In this document: piece by piece, positions 28,165-38,018 of the stretch
Layout of the letters: each line of letters opens with the position of its first letter
Position numbering within the stretch: position 1 is the stretch's first letter
Assembly: GCA_945883785.1 (NCBI GenBank)
Contig: CAMCYD010000001.1
Coordinates: forward strand, 62,001 to 126,000
From: Helicobacter pylori PMSS1
GTDB taxonomy: Bacteria; Campylobacterota; Campylobacteria; Campylobacterales; Arcobacteraceae
Reading direction: 5' to 3'
DNA: 64,000 nucleotides
Position numbers and translations under genes: made by a program
Notes under the pieces: model-generated
The model's database searches: none
What the model was told of the DNA's origin: nothing
Seen by the model: only the letters and a program-made list of their open reading frames with translations

Positions 28165-29430
28165 TTGAAACTCAGTGAATGGATAAAAACCAAAAAAGAA
28201 TTATGGCAAGATGATAGAAAACCAGATTATTATTTACTTTTTTTAGCGTCATTTTTGATGATGCTAGGGATGATATTTTCTTATTCATTGTCTATTTTTA
28301 CAGTTGATTATTTTGATTATAATCAATTTCACTTTTTTATTAGACAAGCTTTTGTGGTTATTATTTCACTTTTCATTATGTGGGTATTTGCTCATATCAA
28401 ACCAAGTGTAATATTTAATGATTGGCGATTAGGATGGAAAATATTTGGATGGTCACTCTTTTTAATGATAATTATGAATTTCTTGCCACCATCACTTGTT
28501 ACTGAATCAGGTGGAGCAACAAGATGGATAAAATTACCAGGTCTTTCAATTGCTCCAGTTGAGTTTGTTAAAATAGGATTTATTTATTATTTAAGTTGGT
28601 CATTCCATAGAAGATTTACAGAACTTGATAAAGTATCTCTTAAAAATGAAGTTGCCCTCATATTGCCATATTATGTAATTCTTGGGATTTTAGCACTCTT
28701 TATAGCAGTGTTACAAAAAGATTTAGGAAATACAGTATTACTTGCAGTTATTATGCTCTTTATGATGTATTTTGCAGATAGAAGTAAAAAAATAATCACC
28801 TTAATTATTCTTATTTCAATGACAGCATTTGGAGTATTAATTGCCATTGCACCTCATAGAATTGGAAGAATTAAAAGTTGGTGGAGTAGTGTCCAAGATA
28901 GTTATCTTCCACTATTTCCATCTTGGATACAAGATGCTATGAGAGTTGAAAATTTTGATGAACCAGGACAAGTGTCAAATTCAATTAATGCAATTTATAA
29001 TGGTGGCTATTTTGGACAAGGATTAGCAGAAGGAAATATGAAACTTGGATTTCTACCCGAAGTACATACAGACTTTGTTTTAGCAGGTATTATGGAAGAA
29101 GTTGGTTTTTTTAGGTTTCTTTTCATCCTTGGATTAATCGCCATTATTCTTATTAGAATATTTAAAATAAGTAGAAGAGTTAATAATCAAGTTTATCACT
29201 TTTTTACCCTAGGAGTTGCATTAATGATAAGTGTCTCTTTTATTATAAATGCTTTTGGGATAACAGGGATGATACCAATCAAAGGGATAGCTGTTCCATT
29301 TTTGAGCTATGGTGGAAGTTCTATTTTGGCATTAGGATTAGCTATTGGGATGGTTCTATCCATTAGCAAAGAGGTGGATAACGACAAAAGATTAGATACT
29401 CAACAAAAGGAAACAAGATGGGTAAAATAG
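28165..29430 (+). CDS. ftsW: FtsW/RodA/SpoVE-family SEDS protein
   Basis: Multi-TM; LSIAPVEFVKIGFIYYLSW, LPEVHTDFVLAGIMEEVGF, VPFLSYGGSSILALGLAIGMVLSISKE. Confidence 0.9.
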   Translation: MKLSEWIKTKKELWQDDRKPDYYLLFLASFLMMLGMIFSYSLSIFTVDYFDYNQFHFFIRQAFVVIISLFIMWVFAHIKPSVIFNDWRLGWKIFGWSLFLMIIMNFLPPSLVTESGGATRWIKLPGLSIAPVEFVKIGFIYYLSWSFHRRFTELDKVSLKNEVALILPYYVILGILALFIAVLQKDLGNTVLLAVIMLFMMYFADRSKKIITLIILISMTAFGVLIAIAPHRIGRIKSWWSSVQDSYLPLFPSWIQDAMRVENFDEPGQVSNSINAIYNGGYFGQGLAEGNMKLGFLPEVHTDFVLAGIMEEVGFFRFLFILGLIAIILIRIFKISRRVNNQVYHFFTLGVALMISVSFIINAFGITGMIPIKGIAVPFLSYGGSSILALGLAIGMVLSISKEVDNDKRLDTQQKETRWVK

Positions 29431-29804
29431 TAACCGCACACTGTAAAAATTGCAATTTTAATAATGAAGAGATGCGTCTTGGCGGAGGAAGATATAGTTA
29501 TAAAACATATGCTGGCTTTCCATATATGTGTGAAAAATGTAAAGATATTTTTGTGGGAAATTATTTATCTGGTGTATTTGGTTGCCCATCTTGTAGATCA
29601 GACAAGATTTCACCATATAATCAATTGAAACAAGATAACACAAGTTTTGAAGATGAATATTGTGGCGATACTATGAAAAAATACAATGTTTTTGAATGGA
29701 GAGCATATGATGAAAATGGAATTAGTCTTACAAGTGATTATTATAAATGCCCAAAATGTTGTGAATTTACTTTAAAATTCCAATCTGTTGGGTGTTGGGA
29801 TTAA
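29418..29804 (+). CDS. Small multi-CxxC zinc-ribbon protein
   Basis: CKNC, CEKC, CPSC, CPKC pairs; overlaps the ftsW-like ORF by 13 nt. Confidence 0.65.
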   Translation: MGKIVTAHCKNCNFNNEEMRLGGGRYSYKTYAGFPYMCEKCKDIFVGNYLSGVFGCPSCRSDKISPYNQLKQDNTSFEDEYCGDTMKKYNVFEWRAYDENGISLTSDYYKCPKCCEFTLKFQSVGCWD

Positions 29805-30048
29805 GAGTATAATCATGTAAGATAGTTGTTGATTTTACAATTGTGATGATATATTATGTAAATAATCATCAAGAGAAATTAAGGGCATGAGAATGAATGC
29901 TTTACAATAGAATTTAAGGTACTTTTAAAATTCTTTGTCGCTTTTAGTCCAATTATGTAAAGATATAAAGTTTTTGTCAGAATTTTTACTTGGACATCAA
30001 AAAAGCCTAAAATAATCGTGGCTAGTTCATTTAAGTTTTAATTAAGAG

Positions 30049-30074
30049 GCATGTCGCATTTTGCACCTTTATGT
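30049..30074. repeat. 26-bp inverted repeat, left copy
   Basis: gcatgtcgcattttgcacctttatgt is the reverse complement (1 mismatch) of 33039-33064. Confidence 0.85.
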
Positions 30075-30354
30075 CAATTTCAATGGTTTTATCTAAATCA
30101 ATACTATCTATGACGAATTTCCCATAAGCTACTAAAAAATTGTAGTTTTTTAGCTTATCCTCACAAAAATATCCGATTTCGCGTAGTAATAATTTCGGAA
30201 TAGGAAATAAATAGATATTTTTGACAGGTTACATCTTGCAATATCATCAAACTATTTTGATAGCGCTATGAGTATTACAAAAGAATCTCATCCCATTTGA
30301 ATTAAGTGATATTTTCGTATGATATAATTAAATACTCAAATCAAAGGGAGATTT

Positions 30355-31092
30355 ATGGATATTGCTCATAATCTAAATAATTTTACATCGCATAGTTTTG
30401 CATTTGATGAAATATTTATAAAAAGTGAAGAGGCAGTTACAAGTTGTCCATTTTTAAATCAAATGAAATATTTTTTATCTTTAGTTGGAAATGGGATAGA
30501 ACTTAATGAAAGACACTTGCCACGAGAGACTATAGATTTATTTTGCAAAGAGTATGAAAATAATAGCTTGATGGTTCCAGGGAGTTGTTTTGATGAGGGG
30601 GCTTATATGTGTGCTACTAGAGTAAAGAATGTAGCGCTAGATTGTTCTTTGGTATCTCTTGATAATAATACAATGACTATTACAGCTAAAGGAAAATGGT
30701 TTCTAGGTATGAGTGATGCTCATCAGTTTATATTTTTATTAGACCAATATGGAATGGAGCACGATATTGGATTTTATGATAGATACAAAGGTGGTGAATT
30801 TATTCAAGCTATTTTTTTGACTTTTCTAAGCATTATAATCTTTAGTGAGAAACCAGTTACCCTTAGAGAATCGTGTAACTTACTCCATGAAAAATATCCC
30901 TCTTTTAAAAATCTTATAAGAGATGGACTTACAGCACAATATGGTGAGGATAAAAAAGAACTCTTTATTGAAATCGTACAGTTACGAATAATAAAAAGAT
31001 TTTTTGGACTTTTCAATCTTATTGAAAATAATAAAGAACTTTTAATCCCTTCACAACTTTTACTTCAAATACTTCCAAAAGCTGATAAGTAA
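30355..31092 (+). CDS. Hypothetical protein
   Basis: 245 aa ORF; TATAAT-like sequence and GGGAG upstream; no family recognised. Confidence 0.6.
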   Translation: MDIAHNLNNFTSHSFAFDEIFIKSEEAVTSCPFLNQMKYFLSLVGNGIELNERHLPRETIDLFCKEYENNSLMVPGSCFDEGAYMCATRVKNVALDCSLVSLDNNTMTITAKGKWFLGMSDAHQFIFLLDQYGMEHDIGFYDRYKGGEFIQAIFLTFLSIIIFSEKPVTLRESCNLLHEKYPSFKNLIRDGLTAQYGEDKKELFIEIVQLRIIKRFFGLFNLIENNKELLIPSQLLLQILPKADK

Positions 31093-31199
31093 GAGCTATT
31101 GGATAAAAAGTTTTCAGTCAATACATAAATCGCCTAAAGTGATAATAAACCTTTAATATCACTTAATGTCCATTTATTACTATCCTTAATTACTCAATA

Positions 31200-31237
31200 T
31201 GGGTCACGACCGTAAACGGAAAATATTGTACGGCGAG
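31200..31237. repeat. Tn3-type 38-bp terminal inverted repeat
   Basis: TGGGTCACGACCGTAAACGGAAAATATTGTACGGCGAG; about 25/38 matches by hand to the Tn21-subgroup IR as recalled (GGGGTCGTCTCAGAAAACGGAAAATAAAGCACGCTAAG). Confidence 0.65.
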
Positions 31238-31391
31238 AATCTAAAATTTTTACCCATCAAATAAATCCCCCAGAAATGTTTTCCCTATGCAAATGTACGA
31301 CTAAAAGTATAAAAACCATTTCTCGTTGAAATATGAAGAGGGTTTTTTGATAAAGATTCTAAAAGCAGGAGATATTTACATTTTACTCTGT

Positions 31392-31410
31392 CGTACAATA
31401 TTTTCCGTTT
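31392..31410. repeat. Inner half of opposing Tn3-type IR
   Basis: cgtacaatattttccgttt is the exact reverse complement of the inner IR half. Confidence 0.75.
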
Positions 31411-31492
31411 TGTTTCTTATTTTTTTGGTACTTTTGTGCCGTATTCTGATAAATATTACACCATAGTTACAAAAAAAGAATATAATTTTGAT

Positions 31493-32071
31493 ATGAAGAT
31501 ATTGATTTACGATAATAACCCAGCAGATTTGTCAAAATTGTGTACAATGATTGAATCATTACCTATTAATTTTCTTGTTGATAAGGTAAGTGATTATAAT
31601 GATTGTATTGAGTTTTATGATAAGTATATATACGATATGGTTTTTATCGACTTTGCAGATGATATAGGAAAAAAGTTTTTATCTTATATGTTAGAGAAAA
31701 ATCCAAAACAAAAAGTTGTAACGATTAGTGATATAGATAATTGTTCTGAAAAACGAGGTTGTGATTTTTGTGCTACAACATATAATAAAAAAAGAGTCAC
31801 AAAACCAATTCAAGAAGTTGAACTATTCAAATTATTATCAAAAAATGAGCCATGTAAATTGTATTGTAGTAGTGATTTGTTGATTAAATTGGATTTAATC
31901 TCTAAAGATATCAATTATCTCACTTTTGATAAAGAACAATTTACTTTTATTAAAAATGGAAAGAGCTATCATAAAGAGATGGGTGATATGATACGACTTG
32001 GTGATATTTTAACAGAAGCAAAAATAACCTTTGAAATTGTTGGAAATGGGGTTAAGATTATTAGTAACTAA
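31493..32071 (+). CDS. Response-regulator receiver-like protein
   Basis: MKILIYDNNPADLSKLCTMIES...YDMVFIDFADDIGKKFLSYM. ORF track start 31436 probably too early. Confidence 0.55.
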   Translation: MKILIYDNNPADLSKLCTMIESLPINFLVDKVSDYNDCIEFYDKYIYDMVFIDFADDIGKKFLSYMLEKNPKQKVVTISDIDNCSEKRGCDFCATTYNKKRVTKPIQEVELFKLLSKNEPCKLYCSSDLLIKLDLISKDINYLTFDKEQFTFIKNGKSYHKEMGDMIRLGDILTEAKITFEIVGNGVKIISN

Positions 32072-32105
32072 TAGGCAATAAGCTCAATTTTAAACGGTCA
32101 AATTT

Positions 32106-32921
32106 CTATTTTTTAGTACCCTTAATAACCTGATAAGCTTGATTTATCTCTTGTGTTTTAGTTGTTGCTTCTTCCATATAAGATTCATCTTTATTTTGTG
32201 AGCTTATAATATCTGGATGGTATTTGTGTATAAGTTTTCTATATGCTTTTTTGATAGTGTCCATATCATCAGTTTCTTTTACCCCTAAAATCTCGTAAGC
32301 TTCTTTTGAACTCATAGTTTGTTGTTTATTTTTCATCATATTTTCAAATTTACTTACAATCTCATCATATACAGAATCAGGGATATTTAACTCATGCATA
32401 ATTTCTTTTAAAACTTTCTCTTCTTCTGTACTAATTCCATTATCAATAAAAGCTAACTGAATCAAAAATCCTACAAACTGTTTTTTCTTGAGATTACTTC
32501 TACCAAGTAGTGTATTGAGAGCTTGTGCTATTTGTTTTGTATCATCATTTCGTTCTTTTTCTTCATTGAAAATCTCTTTCATGATAGCTCTTGTTTTCTC
32601 TTTTTCATCAAAGATTTTAGAAATATCATCAAACATCATTTTAATAAGTTGTGCTTCTAACTCTTGAACTCTCCCATCAGCTTTTGCCACTTTTGCCACA
32701 AGTGCAACAAAAAGGCCTAGCTCACTTTTTCTAAACAACTCTTTTGAACTTGATAATTTATTTAACTTTCTTCTAGCATAAAATTTATATATTTTAAATA
32801 GTATATAGAAAGAGGTAATAACTGAAAGTGTTATAAAAAAGTTTGCAATAAACGAGTAATAAAATATCACTAAAAATATTGCTATAAATATCCATTTTTT
32901 TAATTTCATAATTGTATCCAT
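32106..32921 (-). CDS. TerB/DjlA-like membrane-anchored DnaJ-domain protein
   Basis: N-terminal TM, TerB-like helical region, J domain AYEILGVKETDDMDTIKKAYRKLIHKYHPDI. Confidence 0.8.
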   Translation of the reverse strand: MDTIMKLKKWIFIAIFLVIFYYSFIANFFITLSVITSFYILFKIYKFYARRKLNKLSSSKELFRKSELGLFVALVAKVAKADGRVQELEAQLIKMMFDDISKIFDEKEKTRAIMKEIFNEEKERNDDTKQIAQALNTLLGRSNLKKKQFVGFLIQLAFIDNGISTEEEKVLKEIMHELNIPDSVYDEIVSKFENMMKNKQQTMSSKEAYEILGVKETDDMDTIKKAYRKLIHKYHPDIISSQNKDESYMEEATTKTQEINQAYQVIKGTKK

Positions 32922-33038
32922 TGTGTTAGGTTTATTTATACCCGCTTATTTTTGTATGGGTAAATTGTATCGTTATTTAGCTTTTATATTTTAAAGGGTA
33001 GTTGAATAAATTATTTTGTGTCAATGGTTGGCAAATTT

Positions 33039-33064
33039 ACATAAAGGTACAAAATGCGACATGC
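33039..33064. repeat. 26-bp inverted repeat, right copy
   Basis: acataaaggtacaaaatgcgacatgc; see 30049-30074. Confidence 0.85.
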
Positions 33065-33148
33065 GATTTTAAAATAGCTTAATTCAAGTAAGACTTAATA
33101 TATTGAATCTCTGTAAGTAAGACGTCTTTATAAAATAAACACAGTTTG

Positions 33149-33167
33149 CGTTTACGGTCGTGACCCA
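33149..33167. repeat. Outer half of opposing Tn3-type IR
   Basis: cgtttacggtcgtgaccca is the exact reverse complement of the outer half of 31200-31218. Confidence 0.75.
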
Positions 33168-33285
33168 AACTTAGAAATAGTCAAAATATAATATTATCTA
33201 AGTATATTTTCACAAATATAGTTAATAGTTTAAATAGTATTTTATGATTTTATAGTAAAATACAATAAATATTAAAAGGTATATT

Positions 33286-34476
33286 ATGATTAAATATATT
33301 CAGAACAAACAAATTAGAAATATCAATAGCACTACACTAGATTTTATTAGAGAACCGTATTTGAGCAAACTAGCTTCAAAAAATAGACTTGTGGGACTTA
33401 TAGGTCAAAGGGGTGTAGGGAAAACAACTCTTATGCTTCAATATCTCAAAACAAACTACAAACCATTTGAATATCTCTATTTTAGTGCAGATGATATCTA
33501 TATCATTAATAGTAGTATCTATGATATAGCAGATGAATTTGTACGGCTTGGTGGAAAAGTTATTGTCATAGATGAGATTCATAAATATCAAAATTGGGCA
33601 AATGAGATAAAAAGTATTTATGATAGTTTTCCAGAACTCATCATACGATTTAGTGGGAGTTCGATGTTAAATATCTTGCATGAAAAATTTGATTTAAGTA
33701 GAAGGGCTGTAATAAGTTATGTGAAGCCTCTTAGTTTTAGGGAATTTTTAAAACTTGACTCTAAGATAGATTTGCCTTCACTTACTCTTGAAGAGATACA
33801 TCTAAATCACAATGAGATAAGCTCTACGCTAGCTCTTTCACATCCAACACTGTATAAAAACTTCTTACGATATCTTCAAGTAGGGTATTATCCGTTTTTT
33901 ATAGAAGATGAAGTGGAATACAAAAATAAACTTTTTAATGCCTGTGAAAAAATCATCAATGAAGATATCCCATCGCTTAATAAAATAGACTATACACACC
34001 TCAGTATCTTTAAAAAATTTATTGCAAAACTTATCTATGCAAAGGTACCATTTAAAGTTAATATCGCTGAACTTTGTAGAGAATTTGAAATCTCCCATCC
34101 AACTCTCGCTACTTATTTAAATATTTTAGAAACTACAAAACTTATTCGACCTATCAAAAAATATTCACAAAATATCTCTAAAAAGCCAGAAAAACTCCTC
34201 TTTTCAAATACTAATTTGCTGTACACTTTTGCAGATGAATTTGGGGTAGAAGTAGATATTGGAACAGTTCGTGAAACTTTCTTTGTAAGTTGCTTTGAAA
34301 ATATCTATTATAGTGATATTGGGGATTTTATATTAGATGGATTCATCTATGAAGTAGGTGGAAAAGGTAAAAAATTTAAACAAATAAAAGATATTCCAAA
34401 TAGCTTTGTAGTAATAGATACAGATTATTCTATGGAAAAAAACAAAATCCCTCTTTGGTTATTTGGATTAATCTAA
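33286..34476 (+). CDS. AAA_14/DUF4143-type ATPase
   Basis: LVGLIGQRGVGKTTLMLQYL, VIVIDEIHKYQNWANEIKSIYDSFPELIIRFSGSS, PLSFREFL. Confidence 0.85.
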   Translation: MIKYIQNKQIRNINSTTLDFIREPYLSKLASKNRLVGLIGQRGVGKTTLMLQYLKTNYKPFEYLYFSADDIYIINSSIYDIADEFVRLGGKVIVIDEIHKYQNWANEIKSIYDSFPELIIRFSGSSMLNILHEKFDLSRRAVISYVKPLSFREFLKLDSKIDLPSLTLEEIHLNHNEISSTLALSHPTLYKNFLRYLQVGYYPFFIEDEVEYKNKLFNACEKIINEDIPSLNKIDYTHLSIFKKFIAKLIYAKVPFKVNIAELCREFEISHPTLATYLNILETTKLIRPIKKYSQNISKKPEKLLFSNTNLLYTFADEFGVEVDIGTVRETFFVSCFENIYYSDIGDFILDGFIYEVGGKGKKFKQIKDIPNSFVVIDTDYSMEKNKIPLWLFGLI

Positions 34477-34805
34477 ATTTTGTCTAATATTTGCTTGGGT
34501 GCTTTTTATCATCGGATTTACCTACAAATATATCTTTTAAAAATACTTCAAGTGGCATATCAAAAATGTGGAACAAAATCTTAAACCCAAATTTTGCAAT
34601 AGCAAAATCATAATCTAAAAATAGGCCACAAATACTTATTTGAAAATCTAGGTTTTCAAGAGTAAATTAAAACTTTACAAGTTATAAGGAAAATGTCACT
34701 ATGAAGTGATGTTCTTAGCCGACAATATACAAAGTAAATCTTTTTTATATTTCCTAAATTTTCTGTACGAAAGCCTTTTTTAAAATCTTTTGTGCCTTTA
34801 TGGTA

Positions 34806-37800
34806 TCATATAGTTTGAACCACAATTTTTTTCTGCTGTACTAATGGTGCTAGATTTATTACTAATTTTTTAGTTATCTCTCTAATGTCTTCATCACTCA
34901 TTTCGCGCTTTAATAAATTAGAAAGTAATTCTTCTTGTCTTGGTTGGCCAAAAGCCAATCGATACAAGGATAGAATTTTTAGGGCCTCTTTTAAACGACC
35001 CACTTCTTTACTCATTGGCATCATAGGTACTATTCGCTCAATTTTAGCACTTCCATCTGGTAAGTGCCAATACGGCACTAAATCACTCATACGATCATCT
35101 CTTGTTGCATCATCAGCTCTAATGAATAGATCAGACCAAACATCCACACCAGTGTTTAATAGCTCTGAAGCATATTTTTCTATAACTCTTCGGCGTACAA
35201 CAAGTGATTTATATCGATTAATTCGTCCTTCTCTTTGTTCAATATCAATCGGGTTGCTCGGTAAATTCCAATGTACTATACGACTGCAGTACCAATGAAA
35301 ATCAAGACCTTCTTGTCCTATTGAAGTTGAGTTTAACACAAAAGGTCGAAACGGTGAGTTGAAAGTATCTCGTATATTATTCACACGCTGAGTGGCATTA
35401 TCATCTCCAACTTTTTGTGTTCCTAACGGCACTGCGTAATGGCAACGTAATGTTGAGTCAAGTCGATCTCCACTACTCTTTGTTAAATACTTGTTTTTAT
35501 CTTCTTCGAATTGACAGGCAACACTAGAAGTTCTAAAGCCAAGGACTTCTTTAAATCTTACGCTGGCTTCTTCCAATGTAAATCCTGATGTAGCCAACAA
35601 ATGAGCATATTCATCTATCATCGCTTGAAAATTACCTTCCAAGCAATAGCTTAACACCATCTGCCAAGACTTTTTTTCTTGCGGATATTTCTTTGTTAAG
35701 ATCACATCACTTTCTGGCTTATTAAACATTGTCATTGTTGCCATAGTCATGTCACTTATAAAATCAAAGTTTATATCAGTTTTTGGCCAAAAAACTTGAC
35801 TCATACGAGCGAAACAAACAGCTGGTCCAGCTATGGATAATTGAGCGAGATAAGGACTAAGATAAGCGGGAAATTGTCTCAAATCAATATTTTCTTCTAA
35901 ATGTTCTTGAAGTTTTTCCAAATGCTTATATCTACCGCCATCTTCCTTAGCTTTTGATAATTCACTCTCTAACCAAGTGAAAACATACTTTTTATGCCCT
36001 TTCATCACATCTAAAAGCATTGGGGCTAAAGCGAACCAATAACGTGTATTTCCCATCTCCTCATCGGTATCATCAATGCTCAAGAACTGCGCTTCAAATG
36101 ACTTTGTACGTGCCATAATAATTTCTTCAACTGATTGAGTAGTCATAGGTAATGGCATCTGTGTCAACGTCTTAGATGGGTAAACCAATCCCCATATGTC
36201 AAGGCTTGATTTTCCCTCAAAACGTAGGCTTGGGTTATGTTTTGTATCAAAATAGTCTCGACGACTGCCTTTAGACAAATTTCTTCGTTCTGCTTCATAA
36301 GAAATCAACCCACTTAAAGCACGAGGCACAAGGGCCCACGAAGAGAAAAGAAGGCTTTTCGTAAAGGTGTTGTGCTCTATAAAGCTACCTGATAACGGAT
36401 AATAGGGCATCGATGGCGGTACCCAAAGTAATTCTTCGCCTCTTCCATCAAAGAACATGTTCATCAAAGAGCGCAGCTTAGCATTGGGTGCAGCGGTTGC
36501 TAAATCCAGACTATAATTCTTTATATTTTTTCTCGGCAACCATCCCAAAGAAGATCTTTTTAAAGCTTTTCTAACATGTGGGTCTTTTCGATTTGTATCT
36601 AAATGCTTTTTAAACTGATAGCCACTCAAAAAGGAGAGAGCCCATGGTGCCGCTTTATAAAACTCCAAAAGCTGGCTCGTATATCGTCCCGGAGTACTCT
36701 TATTAAGAGCTTGCCCTAACTGATCCATTGCCAAAAAAGATTTAATTTCATCATGAGAAAAGGTTTTGTCGCATTCAAACATATTTGATGTAAAAACTGC
36801 ATCAAAACCTGCACTTACTTGAGAACGCTCAGTACGGCAAATATATGAGGACAATAGCTGTTCAACCAATTGTTTATGCTCTGAAGAGAGATCATTAAGA
36901 TTAGTGTTCTTATCACGAAGACTGAGTATCTGCCTAAGTAGCTTTTCACGCTCTTTTTCATAGCTTTCTATAAACGCTATATTGTTACCACTTAAAAACA
37001 GTAATAGTTTACGTAGTTCATCAAGATGTGCTTCTTGTTGCTCATCTTCATCCAACCGAGAGAGAGCCTTAAAAGGCGTTGCAGATAGAAGGAGTATTTT
37101 TGTATCACCACTTTTTTTAAAAACTTCCCTTGCTATCAAGGACTCTTCATTTTCTTGTTCTGTATTTAGAAGCGACTGAAAACGTTGAAACTCATCCAAG
37201 ATAAATAGGTCAGCTTGCAAGTTTTTGGCACAACACTTGGCAAGTGTACTTCGCATCAGCGTTCTTACTTTATGAGCATTTTTGAGTACAGCTAGCCCTT
37301 GACAATGTTCTTCTAAAATCGTTTTTAATGAGCCTTTTTCAGCACCTAAATTCTCTAATTGCTCTGCTGACAATGGCATATCCAATTTAGCTTCAAAATC
37401 TGAAGATATTGTCTTATTTATTTCATAATAATCATCAAATGTCTTTTCAAACCCATCCCAGCCCTTGACACCATTACAAAACAGCTCGCTTACTTTTTCT
37501 TTGTGTGAAACAAATGCGTCATACTGGATTAGCATTCTGTAAATAATGAAACGCTCCCATTTGTTACCATCGCCAGAAGTCAGATTAAAAGAGGTGGCTG
37601 GTGTTAAAGAGTTGACCTCTAAAAGTGTAGTATCTTTTCGTTCCATGCGCTTGTCCATGGCAGCAAGCTCAACTAAACGCCCAAATGTTGGCTCAGCAAC
37701 ATATTTTTTATGACTTTCACCTTGAAAGACGGCGAGTTTCTTTTTATTTTCCTCGGCTAGAGTGAGATTTGAACATATATACGTTACCTTCAAGAACTTA

Positions 37801-38018
37801 TCATGCTTTGAGCTTTCACTTGTCAACTTACTTTTCAATAACTCTGCTATTACCCCTTTGGCAACAATTGTTTTTCCAAGTCCTACTTCATCAGCTACTA
37901 AAATTCGGTTACTATGATTAATGTCATTAAAGCTTCGCATAACTGAATCTACAGTTGCTTTTTGAAAGTCTTTTAAACTTTCTAATGTCACATCTAAACG
38001 AGCAATTACCTCAAGCAT
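34806..38018 (-). CDS. SNF2/HepA-like superfamily 2 helicase
   Basis: NRILVADEVGLGKTIVAKGV, LFILDEFQRFQ, LLLSATPFKAL, GQEGLDFHWYCSRIVHWNLPSNPIDIEQREGRINRY. Confidence 0.85.
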   Translation of the reverse strand: MLEVIARLDVTLESLKDFQKATVDSVMRSFNDINHSNRILVADEVGLGKTIVAKGVIAELLKSKLTSESSKHDKFLKVTYICSNLTLAEENKKKLAVFQGESHKKYVAEPTFGRLVELAAMDKRMERKDTTLLEVNSLTPATSFNLTSGDGNKWERFIIYRMLIQYDAFVSHKEKVSELFCNGVKGWDGFEKTFDDYYEINKTISSDFEAKLDMPLSAEQLENLGAEKGSLKTILEEHCQGLAVLKNAHKVRTLMRSTLAKCCAKNLQADLFILDEFQRFQSLLNTEQENEESLIAREVFKKSGDTKILLLSATPFKALSRLDEDEQQEAHLDELRKLLLFLSGNNIAFIESYEKEREKLLRQILSLRDKNTNLNDLSSEHKQLVEQLLSSYICRTERSQVSAGFDAVFTSNMFECDKTFSHDEIKSFLAMDQLGQALNKSTPGRYTSQLLEFYKAAPWALSFLSGYQFKKHLDTNRKDPHVRKALKRSSLGWLPRKNIKNYSLDLATAAPNAKLRSLMNMFFDGRGEELLWVPPSMPYYPLSGSFIEHNTFTKSLLFSSWALVPRALSGLISYEAERRNLSKGSRRDYFDTKHNPSLRFEGKSSLDIWGLVYPSKTLTQMPLPMTTQSVEEIIMARTKSFEAQFLSIDDTDEEMGNTRYWFALAPMLLDVMKGHKKYVFTWLESELSKAKEDGGRYKHLEKLQEHLEENIDLRQFPAYLSPYLAQLSIAGPAVCFARMSQVFWPKTDINFDFISDMTMATMTMFNKPESDVILTKKYPQEKKSWQMVLSYCLEGNFQAMIDEYAHLLATSGFTLEEASVRFKEVLGFRTSSVACQFEEDKNKYLTKSSGDRLDSTLRCHYAVPLGTQKVGDDNATQRVNNIRDTFNSPFRPFVLNSTSIGQEGLDFHWYCSRIVHWNLPSNPIDIEQREGRINRYKSLVVRRRVIEKYASELLNTGVDVWSDLFIRADDATRDDRMSDLVPYWHLPDGSAKIERIVPMMPMSKEVGRLKEALKILSLYRLAFGQPRQEELLSNLLKREMSDEDIREITKKLVINLAPLVQQKKIVVQTI

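Noticed and set aside
34494-34680. ~60-aa open minus-strand frame (LENLDFQISICGLFLDYDFAIAKFGFKILFHIFDMPLEVFLKDIFVGKSDDKKHPSKY)
   Set aside because: No start codon and no recognisable family; probably a decayed gene end, too weak to call.
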